From Poriferisodalis sp965231925 (lineage in GTDB: Bacteria > Actinomycetota > Acidimicrobiia > Acidimicrobiales > Poriferisodalaceae), in assembly GCA_965231925.1 (NCBI GenBank), contig OZ246894.1:3658001-3722000 (forward strand): a DNA stretch of 64,000 nucleotides. The letters run 5' to 3'. Every line of letters starts with the position of its first letter. Within the stretch, counting starts at the first letter, position 1. Below, piece by piece: positions 52,791-61,865 of this stretch. Below the pieces are notes generated by a model, which was given only the letters and a program-made list of their open reading frames with translations, did no database searches and had not been told where the DNA came from. Made by a program: the position numbers and the translations under genes.

Positions 52791-54077
52791 CTACGCGGCA
52801 TCTTGATGATCGTCGCGCTGCCGGTCTCTCGCGCCGTCGGAAGCCGACACCGAAAACGGCAGATGCTCCGCCTCGGCGGCCTGCGCGCGTGCGCCCTCTT
52901 GGTCGACTGCCTGGAGCATGACGTGAATCAACGTGCCTCGAGCGCCGGGCAACTCAGGCGAGCTGGTAACGATCTCAGCGTCTTCCTCTACGAGTCCACG
53001 AGTTCCGAGTCTCAGCACATGACCGTCTCGGGCCGTCGTCATGATGTCGAGAGCGCCCACCCACTTGGTTGCCCTGGCCTGAGTCGTGTGCAGTCCGTAG
53101 CCATTGTGATTCGGAATCTGACGCTCGCCGAACGAGCGGAAGACCAATGTGCGGAGAAGATCAATGTCCGCAATATCCGCCCAGTTGGCATGTCCGCCCG
53201 CGTCCCGCACTGCCGCGTAGGCGGCTGCATCGTTGTGCAACGCACTGGGGATGCCGATGCCATTGTCGGCGACGATGACGTGCAGCCGGTTCCAGCTCGC
53301 CCGTCTCTCATCGCGATGAGCGCCCCCCTCGGTGACCGAGAGCACCGCATAGGCCTTGCTCGATTGGCTCCATTTGTGAACGTTGTCAAAGAGTTCCGCG
53401 ACGATTACATCGGCATCATTGACGAACTGGTGGAGGCCCTCGCACGAAATCGCCGGGGACATGAGGCGGAGGCCACCCAGCCACGGATAGCGCAACCCGC
53501 ACTTTGCCAGCGCCGGCACCTGACGTCGCGGACTCTCGAGGTCAGACACGACACGGAGCTGATCGCCGTCGAGTTCGTCAAACAACTCCCAGGTCACGCC
53601 AGGAAGGCGCGGCCGGTGCCGTCGCAGGTCGCTGTACAGGTGCGTCCAGTCGAATTCGGTCTCGTCGCTGTAGCCCAGGCGCACCGACCGACTAGCCGCA
53701 GCTGTCATGAGTCCGGTGCGCCCGAGAAATCTCATTGGCGCCGAACCTGCCGGCGGAAGAATGACCTCGAGTGGATCGCCGCCGGCAGAGGCAGCGACTG
53801 AAGCATGCCCCATAAGCCACCAGCCAAGACCGCTCCAAGCGACCATGTCGGCATGGGTAGCGCGGTTGTGCTTCACATCAGTGAGGTCGATTTCGCGCTG
53901 ACCGAGGGTCAGTCTCCCGACCTCGCTCTCAACCCGGCTGAGGTCAACTAGGCGCTGTGCAGTTGCCAATGCGGAAACCCCTTGGGCGGAAGACTCACAC
54001 CATATTCGGACACGACGATGCGCCGACAACGGATTTTCGCGCTTTTGCTGTGCGGCCGAGGACGCGCTGCGGGCCAA
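52791..54077 (-). CDS. STAS-like/GHKL ATPase protein
   Basis: 428 residues. Residues 55-135 (REIDLTDVKHNRATHADMVAW, in parts, then LEVILPPAGSAPMRFLGRTGLM) look like a STAS-type or MEDS-like anti-sigma-antagonist domain. Residues 215-355 are a GHKL ATPase: N-box AELFDNVHKWS (Glu228, Asn232), G1 box ADNGIGIPSAL, and G2 HNGYGLHTTQ. The ATPase residues are intact. There is no His-kinase dimerisation domain. Its partner gene follows immediately. Both genes are less GC-rich than the neighbours. Likely accessory system, perhaps signalling or defence (inference). Confidence 0.8.
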   Translation of the reverse strand: MARSASSAAQQKRENPLSAHRRVRIWCESSAQGVSALATAQRLVDLSRVESEVGRLTLGQREIDLTDVKHNRATHADMVAWSGLGWWLMGHASVAASAGGDPLEVILPPAGSAPMRFLGRTGLMTAAASRSVRLGYSDETEFDWTHLYSDLRRHRPRLPGVTWELFDELDGDQLRVVSDLESPRRQVPALAKCGLRYPWLGGLRLMSPAISCEGLHQFVNDADVIVAELFDNVHKWSQSSKAYAVLSVTEGGAHRDERRASWNRLHVIVADNGIGIPSALHNDAAAYAAVRDAGGHANWADIADIDLLRTLVFRSFGERQIPNHNGYGLHTTQARATKWVGALDIMTTARDGHVLRLGTRGLVEEDAEIVTSSPELPGARGTLIHVMLQAVDQEGARAQAAEAEHLPFSVSASDGARDRQRDDHQDAA

Positions 54078-54126
54078 GCTCTCGCTTCCTTACCGGATTG
54101 CCACAGCGTGCCGAGATAATGGGGGC

Positions 54127-54465
54127 GTGGCTGACGACGAGGAATCTCATCAGCGCGCGGCCGTCAGCCGTCAGGGTGCTGCGCCTGCGGCGGGCCAGCC
54201 AATCGACGACGTCGTGGCCCGACGAGCGCGGCTGAAGCGGATCACCAGCCTGGGGCAGCGGACCGGGTACGGCCTCTACGTGGGCTCGCTCATCTGCGGT
54301 GCCATCGGCATCCGCTGGGGATACACCCCGCTGCTGACCACTCTGATTGCAGTGGCGCTCGTGGTCGGCTCGATGCTGCTCGCACCCACCATCGTCATGA
54401 GCCACGGCATCAAGGCCGCCGAGCGCGAAGAGCGCCGGGCAGCTGCAGCCGGATCGACTGAGTAG
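54127..54465 (+). CDS. Small membrane protein upstream of CoA-transferase
   Basis: 112 residues. A charged N-terminus of about 50 residues is followed by two transmembrane segments (YGLYVGSLICGAIGI and LLTTLIAVALVVGSMLLA) and a basic C-terminus. No family recognised. GTG start at 54127; the CoA-transferase start is 11 bases after the stop, so co-transcription is likely. Confidence 0.7.
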   Translation: MADDEESHQRAAVSRQGAAPAAGQPIDDVVARRARLKRITSLGQRTGYGLYVGSLICGAIGIRWGYTPLLTTLIAVALVVGSMLLAPTIVMSHGIKAAEREERRAAAAGSTE

Positions 54466-54476
54466 GCCAGGATCAC

Positions 54477-55712
54477 ATGCCAGAAGCTGCAAGTACCGCC
54501 GGGGCCGCCAACGAGTCGGCCGGCGCCCTTGACGGCATACGCGTCGTCGATCTCACGACCGTGCTGATGGGGCCGATGGCGTGCCGCATGCTGGGCGATC
54601 ACGGCGCCGACGTGATCCGGGTGGAATCGCTGGACGGCGACTCCACGCGCAACGGCCTTCCCGCCCGATCTGCGGGCATGTCCGGCTTCAGCCTCAACAT
54701 CCAGCGCAACAAGCGCTCGCTGGCGCTGGACCTCAAGTCCGCAGCCGGGAAGACGGCCATGCAGCGGTTGGTGGCGAGTTCCGACGTGCTGGTCACCAAT
54801 ATGCGAGCGGCTGCGCTCGAACGTCTCGGCCTCAGCGCCGACGCGCTGCGATCGCAGCACCCGCAGCTCATCTGCTGTCGGGCGAATGGGTATGGCAGCG
54901 GCGGCCCGTACCGGGACAAGGCGGCGTACGACGACGCCATCCAAGCGGCCTCAGGTCTGTCGAATCTGATCGGTCGCATCACGGGCGAGCCCGGCTTCGT
55001 GCCGGCCGTGGTCGCCGACAAGGTCACCGGGCTCCATGTCGTCGAAGCCGTGCTCGCGGCCTTGTTTCACCGGGAGCGAACCGGCATAGCGCAATCCATC
55101 GAAGTGCCCATGTTCGAGACGATGGTGGCGTTCAACCTGGTGGAGCACTACCGCGGTGCGGTGTTCGAGCCGCCTGAGGGACCGTTCGGGTACGACCGAT
55201 TGCTCACACCGCACCGACGTCCGTACCCGACTGCGGACGGCTGGGTCTGCCTGCTGCCCTACAACGACGCGCAGTACCGGGCGTTCTTCGCGTTCGTCGA
55301 TCGACCCGAGTTGGCCTCGGATCCGCGCTTTGCGGATCACAACTCCCGGATTGCGCACATCGACGACCTATACGCGCTGTTCGGGGAGCTCTCGGTGCGT
55401 CGCACAACAGATGAGTGGATCGGGTACTGCGACGAGCACTCGATCCCGGCCGCACGGGTCATGGACTTGGCAGACCTCGATGCGGATCCGCAGTTGGCTG
55501 CCGTCGGCCTGGTGAGCATCTCAGAGCATCCCACCGAAGGGGCCTACCGCTACGTCGCCGATCCGGTCGTGTACTCAGCGACGCCGACTCGTCTGCGCCG
55601 TCACGCGCCGTTGCTGGGGGAGCACGCGGTCGAGATACTTCATGAACTGGGCTACGACGCGCACGAGATCGACGCCATGCGCGATAACGGCGTCATTATC
55701 GTGCCGGACTGA
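54477..55712 (+). CDS. CaiB/BaiF-family CoA-transferase
   Basis: 411 residues of family III CoA-transferases. Opening GIRVVDLTTVLMGPMACRMLGDHGADVIRVE (given in parts) and YGSGGPYRDKAAYDDAIQAASGL contain the catalytic Asp (in YDDAIQA). It forms an aspartyl-CoA thioester. The substrates are not set by sequence; degradation of organic acids, including aromatic or carnitine-like ones, is typical. Confidence 0.9.
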   Translation: MPEAASTAGAANESAGALDGIRVVDLTTVLMGPMACRMLGDHGADVIRVESLDGDSTRNGLPARSAGMSGFSLNIQRNKRSLALDLKSAAGKTAMQRLVASSDVLVTNMRAAALERLGLSADALRSQHPQLICCRANGYGSGGPYRDKAAYDDAIQAASGLSNLIGRITGEPGFVPAVVADKVTGLHVVEAVLAALFHRERTGIAQSIEVPMFETMVAFNLVEHYRGAVFEPPEGPFGYDRLLTPHRRPYPTADGWVCLLPYNDAQYRAFFAFVDRPELASDPRFADHNSRIAHIDDLYALFGELSVRRTTDEWIGYCDEHSIPAARVMDLADLDADPQLAAVGLVSISEHPTEGAYRYVADPVVYSATPTRLRRHAPLLGEHAVEILHELGYDAHEIDAMRDNGVIIVPD

Positions 55713-55748
55713 GGGACGCCCGATCAACCAGATCCCCCAACGCAAAGA

Positions 55749-55768
55749 GCACCCCAGCGACGGGGTGC
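55749..55768. terminator. Hairpin between convergent genes
   Basis: GCACCCC, a six-base loop AGCGAC, then GGGGTGC: seven GC-rich pairs. It starts 37 bases after the CoA-transferase stop and lies 61 bases before the end of the opposite gene. It could act for both genes. A T-run is missing. Confidence 0.5.
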
Positions 55769-55828
55769 CCTCACGTCGGCTCATCGCCGAATCGACGGTG
55801 CCCAGCGGGGCGCCGCCCTTGACGCTGT

Positions 55829-56215
55829 TCAGTCGCCGCGTCCGCCGATTCCCTTCTTCAAGGCGCTGATAGCAGCGTCTCGAACCGGGATGAACGCGAC
55901 CAGAGCGATGGCTGTTGCCACGTCCATGCCGAATCGGCCGAGCCCCAGCACTTCCATGCTGGCCATGTATCCGAGCGCGTTTCCGCCGTCATTGAGCTGC
56001 GAAATCAGCACGAACAGGTAGGCCCAGATCAGATTCAGATTGCTTCCGATGATCGGAATGGCCTTCAGCGTGTCGTTCACTTTGGCTGCGTCAAGGACGC
56101 TGTCAACGACCACCATTGCACCCTGGAACACCATGCCCAGAATGATCAGCATCAGGATTGTCGCCATCATGCCAATCGACCCCCTTTTGGTCGGCAGTAC
56201 GGCTGCAGTTGCCAT
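55829..56215 (-). CDS. Small membrane protein, divergent from valS
   Basis: 128 residues from the ATG at 56215. Four hydrophobic segments (MMATILMLIILGMVFQGAMV, then IPIIGSNLNLIWAYLFVLI, given in parts, and two more) suggest a multi-pass protein. No family recognised. The 157 bases to valS contain the three TTCTG direct repeats. Confidence 0.65.
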   Translation of the reverse strand: MATAAVLPTKRGSIGMMATILMLIILGMVFQGAMVVVDSVLDAAKVNDTLKAIPIIGSNLNLIWAYLFVLISQLNDGGNALGYMASMEVLGLGRFGMDVATAIALVAFIPVRDAAISALKKGIGGRGD

Positions 56216-56265
56216 CCGCCCCCGCAGTTGGCAACCACGGCACACACTAGTCAATGTCATTGCGC

Positions 56266-56298
56266 TTCTGTGACAATTCTGCGACAGTTCTGCACCTC
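56266..56298 (+). promoter_or_regulatory. Three 11-bp direct repeats in divergent promoter
   Basis: TTCTGTGACAA, TTCTGCGACAG and TTCTGCACCTC follow each other without gaps at 56266, 56277 and 56288. The first two differ at two bases and the third keeps TTCTG. Spacing of one helical turn suggests a multi-site regulator. The site lies between the small membrane gene (minus) and valS (plus, 75 bases on). Confidence 0.45.
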
Positions 56299-56372
56299 GT
56301 TGTGAAACATTGCGGGGCCTGGCGCCATATGGACACGGCTGGCGGCGGACCGCGCCGGTAGCTTTGCCGCAC

Positions 56373-59006
56373 ATGACCCAGGTGCCCGAACGGCCCACCG
56401 TCGACGGACTTGAGGCCAAGTGGTCGCAGCGCTGGGAATCCAGCGGCGTGTACCGCTTCGATCGCACCGCAACCCGCGACCAGGTGTTCAGCATTGACAC
56501 CCCGCCGCCCACGGTGAGCGGCTCGCTGCACATGGGCCACGTGTTCAGCTACACCCACACCGACAACATCGCCCGCTACCGGCGCATGGCCGGCTGCGAG
56601 GTCTTCTACCCGATGGGCTGGGACGACAACGGTCTGCCCACCGAACGCCGCGTCCAGAATTACTTCGGCGTGCGCTGCGACCCCTCCCTGCCGTACGACG
56701 AGAACTTCGAGCCGCCGGCTGACGGCGGTGATCCCAAGGCCGTGGAAGCCCGCGGTGAGCTGGCGATCTCCCGGCGCAATTTCATCGAGCTGTGCCACGT
56801 GCTCACCGACGAAGACGAGCGCGCCTTCGAAGCCTTGTGGCGCCAGCTCGGGCTCAGCGTGGACTGGTCGATGACCTACGCCACTATCGACGAGCGCTGC
56901 CAGCGGATCGCGCAGCGTGCGTTCCTGGGGAACCTCGAACGCGGCGAGGCCTACCAGATCGAAGCGCCTTCGCTGTGGGACGTCACCTTCGGCACTGCGG
57001 TGGCACAAGCTGAGCTCGAAGACCGAGAACGGCCAGGCGCGTACCACCGCATCGCCTTCCATCGCATCGACTCCCATGGCGCCCGCGACGGCATCGTCGA
57101 GATCGAGACGACACGGCCCGAACTGCTGGCCGCTTGCGTTGCATTGGTGGCGCACCCCGACGACGAGCGCTACCAGCCGCTGTTCGGCTCGACCGTGGTC
57201 ACTCCCCTGTTCGGTGTCGAAGTGCCCGTTGTCGCGCACAAGCTGGCTGAGCCCGACAAGGGCACCGGCATCGCCATGATCTGCACATTCGGCGACACGA
57301 CCGACGTGACGTGGTGGCGCGAGCTCAACCTGCCGGTGCGGGCGATCGTGGACCGCCGGGGCCGGCTGATCCCCGAACCGCCTGCGGGAATCGACACGCC
57401 TGCTGGTCGCGAGGCTTACGCACGCCTGGCCGGCAAGGCCGTGGGCGGCGCTCGCAACGCAACGGTGGAGCTGTTGCGCGACTCCGGCGAGCTCATCGGC
57501 GAGCCGCGCCCGATCACCCACGCAGTGAAGTTCTTCGAGAAGGGCGACCGGCCGCTCGAGATCGTCTCGAGCCGCCAGTGGTACATCCGCAACGGCGGTC
57601 GCGACACCGATCTGCGCGATGCGCTCATTGCCCGCGGCTCGGAGATGACCTGGCATCCGCCCTACATGCAGGGCCGCTACACGAACTGGATCGAGGGCCT
57701 GAGCGGCGACTGGCTGATCAGCCGCCAGCGCTACTTCGGGGTGCCGATACCGCTGTGGTACTCACTCGACGACAACGGCGAGCCGGTCTGGGAACGGCCG
57801 CTCGTGCCCGATGACGATGCCCTGCCCGTCGATCCGAGCAGCGACGTGCCAGCCGGCTACGGCGAGTCTCAGCGAGGCCAGCCGGGGGGCTTCATCGGCG
57901 ATCACGATGTGATGGACACCTGGGCAACGTCGTCGCTGACGCCCCAGATCGCCTGCGGGTGGAGCGAGGACACCGACCTGTGGGAGCGGACTTACCCCAT
58001 GGACATGCGCCCGCAGGGCCACGACATCATCCGGACCTGGCTGTTCTCGACGGCGGTGCGCAGCCATCTCGGACATGACAGTTCCCCGTGGCGGCACTGT
58101 GCGCTTTCGGGCTGGATCCTCGACCCCGACCGCAAGAAGATGTCCAAGTCGAAGGGCAACGTGGTGACGCCGGTGGACCTGCTCGACACCTACGGCGCCG
58201 ACGCCGTGCGCTATTGGGCGGCCAACGGTCGGCCCGGCACCGACACCGCCTTCGACGAAGGCCAGATGAAGATCGGACGGCGCCTGGCGATCAAGCTGCT
58301 GAACGCGGCCAAGTTCGCCCTGACGCTCTCGGGCGGGGCGATGCCGGCAGAGGCAGCGAGCCCGGGCGACAACGACGGCGCCGTGCGCAATCCGCTGGAC
58401 GCGGCATTGCTGGGCGAGCTTGCCGAGTTGGTGCGCGTAGCCACTGACGCGTTCGAGAAATTTGACTACGCACGGGCCCTCGAGCGTTCCGAGCAGTTCT
58501 TCTGGCGCTTCACCGACGATTACGTGGAGCTGGCGAAGGGCCGTGCGTACGGCGGGCAGGGCGACGAGGCAGCCGCAGACGCACACCTCACGCTCACGGT
58601 CACGCTCGACGTGCTGCTGCGGCTGTTCGCACCCTTCCTGCCGTTCGTCACCGAGGAGATCTGGTCGTGGTGGCGGCCCGGCTCGATCCACCGGGCATCG
58701 TGGCCCGACGCGGACGAGATGGCCGCGCTGGTTCCGGATCTGCCGGTCAACGCCTTTGAACTCACGGCGTCAGTGCTCAGCGAGGTTCGGCGGGCCAAGA
58801 CCGAAGCCCGACGGAGCCTGCGTGTTCCGGCCGAGCGGGTGACGGTCAGCGCTGCGAGTGCTGACGTCGCCGTGCTGTCGGGGACGCAGCTTGACTTGAT
58901 CGATGCGGGCCGGATCGAGGACCTGTCATTCGTGGCCGACGATGCGCTCGCACACCCGGTGGTCAGCGTGGTGCTCGCCCCCGCCGAAGCGCAGGCACAG
59001 AGCTAA
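56373..59006 (+). CDS. valS: Valyl-tRNA synthetase
   Basis: 877 residues. HIGH motif as SGSLHMGHVFSYTHTD near the N-terminus, editing domain in the middle (ETTRPELLAACVALVAHPDD, given in parts), the KMSKS loop DRKKMSKSKGNVV (about 585-597), and an anticodon-binding domain. The MGWDDNGLPTERRVQNYFGVR stretch marks the alternative ValS group found in some Actinobacteria. The C-terminal coiled coil of E. coli-type ValS is short or missing. ATG at 56373; the longer frame is not used. Confidence 0.96.
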   Translation: MTQVPERPTVDGLEAKWSQRWESSGVYRFDRTATRDQVFSIDTPPPTVSGSLHMGHVFSYTHTDNIARYRRMAGCEVFYPMGWDDNGLPTERRVQNYFGVRCDPSLPYDENFEPPADGGDPKAVEARGELAISRRNFIELCHVLTDEDERAFEALWRQLGLSVDWSMTYATIDERCQRIAQRAFLGNLERGEAYQIEAPSLWDVTFGTAVAQAELEDRERPGAYHRIAFHRIDSHGARDGIVEIETTRPELLAACVALVAHPDDERYQPLFGSTVVTPLFGVEVPVVAHKLAEPDKGTGIAMICTFGDTTDVTWWRELNLPVRAIVDRRGRLIPEPPAGIDTPAGREAYARLAGKAVGGARNATVELLRDSGELIGEPRPITHAVKFFEKGDRPLEIVSSRQWYIRNGGRDTDLRDALIARGSEMTWHPPYMQGRYTNWIEGLSGDWLISRQRYFGVPIPLWYSLDDNGEPVWERPLVPDDDALPVDPSSDVPAGYGESQRGQPGGFIGDHDVMDTWATSSLTPQIACGWSEDTDLWERTYPMDMRPQGHDIIRTWLFSTAVRSHLGHDSSPWRHCALSGWILDPDRKKMSKSKGNVVTPVDLLDTYGADAVRYWAANGRPGTDTAFDEGQMKIGRRLAIKLLNAAKFALTLSGGAMPAEAASPGDNDGAVRNPLDAALLGELAELVRVATDAFEKFDYARALERSEQFFWRFTDDYVELAKGRAYGGQGDEAAADAHLTLTVTLDVLLRLFAPFLPFVTEEIWSWWRPGSIHRASWPDADEMAALVPDLPVNAFELTASVLSEVRRAKTEARRSLRVPAERVTVSAASADVAVLSGTQLDLIDAGRIEDLSFVADDALAHPVVSVVLAPAEAQAQS

Positions 59007-59033
59007 CAGTCTGAGCTGGCCAGCGAGACCGGT

Positions 59034-60194
59034 TCAGAGGTCGGCGCCGTCGCCGTCGGCGTCCTCGGCTTGCAGCGGCGTGGTGGTCGTCTGGAACGCA
59101 CCCACCGCCCTCTCGCCATCGGCTTCGGAGGGCTCGCCGCTGCGCACCCATACCGTCCGCTGCGGGAACGGGATCTCGATGCCTGCGGAGTCGAACGCGT
59201 CCTTGATGCGCTTGCGCAGCAGGCGCGCTGTGGCCCACTGCTCGGAAGGCTCGGTCTTGACCATGACGCGGATGGTGACCGCGTCGGCCCCGAATGCCTG
59301 CACGCCCACGACGCTCGGCTCTTCGAGCACTGTGGTGTTCTCGCCCTGCTCGTGCCACACGTCGTCGGCGACGCGCTTGATGATCTCCATGGCCCTGTCG
59401 AGGTCGGTGTCGTAGGCAACGTCGAGATCGAGCGGCACGCGTGCCCACAGCTGCGACATGTTGCCGACGCGTGCGATCGCGCCGTTGGGCACATGCCAGA
59501 CCGTGCCCGAGATGTCACGCAGCCGTGTGGTGCGCAGCCCCACCGACTCCACGGTTCCGACCGCATCGCCCAGGTCGACCACGTCGCCGACGCCGTACTG
59601 GTCTTCGATCAGCATGAACACGCCGGTGAGCAAGTCCCGCACCAGCGACTGCGCGCCGAAGCCGACTGCGACACCGACGATGCCGGCACCCGCAATGAGG
59701 GGGCCGAGGTTCACGTCGAACTCGCCGAGCAGCATCATGAGCGCGACGGCCCAGATGATCGTGGTGGCGACGCTCTTGAACAGCGTCCCGAGCGTCGTGG
59801 CCCGTTGGCTGGCACGCTCGGTGCGCTCGCGCAGCTGCCGCATCTTGGCCGACAGGCGCTCGGGGTCCCACGTGCGCCCTTCCTCGGCAGTGCGGGCCGC
59901 TTCATCTTCCTCGGCGTGCTTCTTGTCCGAAGCGATGCGCTCCACCATGTGATCGATGGCCCGGCGCACGACCCGGCGAGCGATTATCGCGAGCACCAGG
60001 ATGATCAGGACCGTCATCGGCTTGTCCACGATCCACACAGAGGCAGACGCAAAGCCCTCGCTGCCGGTCCAGTCCAGAACGCGTTCGCAGATCCAGCTGG
60101 GCTCGGTGCCGCACACTTCGGTGCTTCGGCTGATCTCCAGCAGCGCATCCACCGCGTCGGTAGCCGAGGAAGCCTGTGCCAAGAGTTCAGTCAT
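59034..60194 (-). CDS. MscS-family mechanosensitive channel
   Basis: 386 residues. Three transmembrane helices: about 55-75, 140-160 and the pore helix AGAGIVGVAVGFGAQSLVRD, followed by the beta domain (DQYGVGDVVDLGDAVGTVE) and C-terminal alpha/beta part. A charged loop with a coiled coil (about 80-130) lies between the first two helices. It opens under osmotic downshock. Acidic C-terminal tail. Confidence 0.94.
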   Translation of the reverse strand: MTELLAQASSATDAVDALLEISRSTEVCGTEPSWICERVLDWTGSEGFASASVWIVDKPMTVLIILVLAIIARRVVRRAIDHMVERIASDKKHAEEDEAARTAEEGRTWDPERLSAKMRQLRERTERASQRATTLGTLFKSVATTIIWAVALMMLLGEFDVNLGPLIAGAGIVGVAVGFGAQSLVRDLLTGVFMLIEDQYGVGDVVDLGDAVGTVESVGLRTTRLRDISGTVWHVPNGAIARVGNMSQLWARVPLDLDVAYDTDLDRAMEIIKRVADDVWHEQGENTTVLEEPSVVGVQAFGADAVTIRVMVKTEPSEQWATARLLRKRIKDAFDSAGIEIPFPQRTVWVRSGEPSEADGERAVGAFQTTTTPLQAEDADGDGADL

Positions 60195-60284
60195 CGCGGC
60201 AGCCTAAGTCCCGCCACGCGACGGTCATGGCGGCGCCGCTGCGCAAAGGCATGTTCGATGCGGCTCCGATGTCTACATCGCGGA

Positions 60285-60584
60285 TCACGGCAGGATGTCG
60301 TGCGTACCGCAGCGACGCCACTGGATGTGCAGCCTGCCCGATTGTTGTTCGGCTCCGAGCGAGAAGGTGGCGCGTCCGTCGGAAGCCCGGCGCAGTTCGA
60401 ATTGACCGGGCGCATTGGTGAGCTTGCGCACCAACCCAGGTCGAAACCACGCTTCCTGACCGCCCTCCATCGCTCGCAAGTCCTTGATGAATGCTGCCCG
60501 TGCCTCCAGGAATCGAGCCCGCTGGACGTGCGTCAGCCTGCGGTAGTCGCGCAGGAATGCCGCTGTTTCCTCATGCGTTGGCAC
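60285..60584 (-). CDS. RelE/ParE-like toxin
   Basis: 99 residues. The core EAWFRPGLVRKLTNAPGQFEL, given in parts FRPGLVRKLTNAPG, then RATFSLG and HIQWRRCGTHDILP, matches a RelE/ParE-like group that ends in IWRRIGTHDIF-type motifs. It follows the small upstream gene by nine bases. Probably an mRNA-cleaving toxin; catalytic residues are not certain. Confidence 0.7.
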   Translation of the reverse strand: MPTHEETAAFLRDYRRLTHVQRARFLEARAAFIKDLRAMEGGQEAWFRPGLVRKLTNAPGQFELRRASDGRATFSLGAEQQSGRLHIQWRRCGTHDILP

Positions 60585-60593
60585 ATCGCGGGC

Positions 60594-60791
60594 CTACGCG
60601 TCCGCAGGCTCGTACGGCTGAGCAGTGAGATGGGCGAGATGCGCCTCGTCGGAGCCGTAAATGACGCCTGTGCTCTGATCAGGTGATAGGGGCACGACTC
60701 CGGCAGCTGCGCGGAGGTCTGCGAGGGAAACCAGGTCGTCTTCGGCAGACGGGTCGGCGACGGGCTCTGCTGGTTGGGGGGTTGCAGTCAC
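60594..60791 (-). CDS. Small protein, probable antitoxin partner
   Basis: 65 residues, acidic and Pro/Ala-rich (MTATPQPAEPVADPSAEDD). No DNA-binding fold is visible. Its place nine bases before the RelE-like gene and its charge suggest an antitoxin. If so it would neutralise by binding only. Some toxin-antitoxin pairs have such short antitoxins. Confidence 0.45.
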   Translation of the reverse strand: MTATPQPAEPVADPSAEDDLVSLADLRAAAGVVPLSPDQSTGVIYGSDEAHLAHLTAQPYEPADA

Positions 60792-60960
60792 GGCGGCAGC
60801 TGTGCTCGCTGTTCGTTGTCAACGACGCTACAGGAGTTGCTGATCGGCACGAAAGCGATTTCCGCCCATGTTTGCCGCAGAGTGTCCGATCAAGCCAGCC
60901 CGCGATGCCTTGGGAGCTGCTTCTGCCCAGACCCGAGGTCGGCTGCCTAACATCGCCGCG

Positions 60961-61788
60961 ATGTCACAGGACCATGCAGGCAACGACGCCGATGATCGAC
61001 CACCGACCGACGATTTCGACGCAGCCGTGCTCTATGAGGTCGCGGGCGGGGTGGCGACGATCACGCTGAATCGGCCCGACTATCGCAACGCACTCAGCGT
61101 CGAGATCGTGAATGGCATCGGCGATCACTTCGATGCAGCGCTGGCCGATCGCGACGTGCGGGCGATCCTGTTCACCCACGTGGGCAACACGTTCTGTGCC
61201 GGTGCCGACCTTCGGGCCGCTCAGCCGGGGGTGCCTCAGCCGACGCTGCGCCACAACTTCGTGGAGATCCTCGAGCAGATCATGACCTGCGACAAGCCGG
61301 TGGTGGGCCGGCTGGCGGGTCATGTGACCGCAGGCGGGGTGGGGCTGGCGGCGGCCATGGACATCTCGATCGCGGCCGAAGACGCAATCATCGGCTTCAC
61401 CGAGGTCCGAATCGGCGTGGCGCCGGCGGTGATCTCGGTGGTCTGCCTGCCGAAGCTGCGCCGTGCCGATGCCAGCGAGCTGTTCCTGGAAGGCGAGCGG
61501 GTGCCCGCACCTCGGGCAGCGGCGGCGGGGCTCATCAACCGCGCAGTGCCCCGCGACCAGCTCGACGACGAGGTGTCGGAAACGCTGCGGCGGCTGGTGC
61601 GAGGAGGCCCCAACGCCCTGGCAAACACGAAACAGCTCGTGGCAAGGGTGCCGGAGATGGATCGCGTCGAAGCCTGGGAGTGGACGGCCGAACTGAGCCA
61701 GCGTCTGTTCCGCAGCGACGAGGCTGCTGAAGGCATTGCCGCCTTCCGGGAGCGCCGAGACGCCAGCTGGGTGCCGCCTGAATCCTGA
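60961..61788 (+). CDS. Enoyl-CoA hydratase/isomerase family protein
   Basis: 275 residues. Crotonase fold: ITLNRPDYRNALS, the oxyanion-hole region NTFCAGADLRAAQ and GHVTAGGVGLAAAMD. The first catalytic Glu site is GFTEVRIG and the second ASELFLEGE, so both acidic residues are present. Start ATG at 60961; earlier frame open but without family similarity. Confidence 0.9.
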   Translation: MSQDHAGNDADDRPPTDDFDAAVLYEVAGGVATITLNRPDYRNALSVEIVNGIGDHFDAALADRDVRAILFTHVGNTFCAGADLRAAQPGVPQPTLRHNFVEILEQIMTCDKPVVGRLAGHVTAGGVGLAAAMDISIAAEDAIIGFTEVRIGVAPAVISVVCLPKLRRADASELFLEGERVPAPRAAAAGLINRAVPRDQLDDEVSETLRRLVRGGPNALANTKQLVARVPEMDRVEAWEWTAELSQRLFRSDEAAEGIAAFRERRDASWVPPES

Positions 61789-61865
61789 GTTCGGGCCTCG
61801 CTCGACGCTCGCACCGCCGACGATGCTCTCGCCTCGACGGAACATCGGCCTGCTGCATCTCCGGC

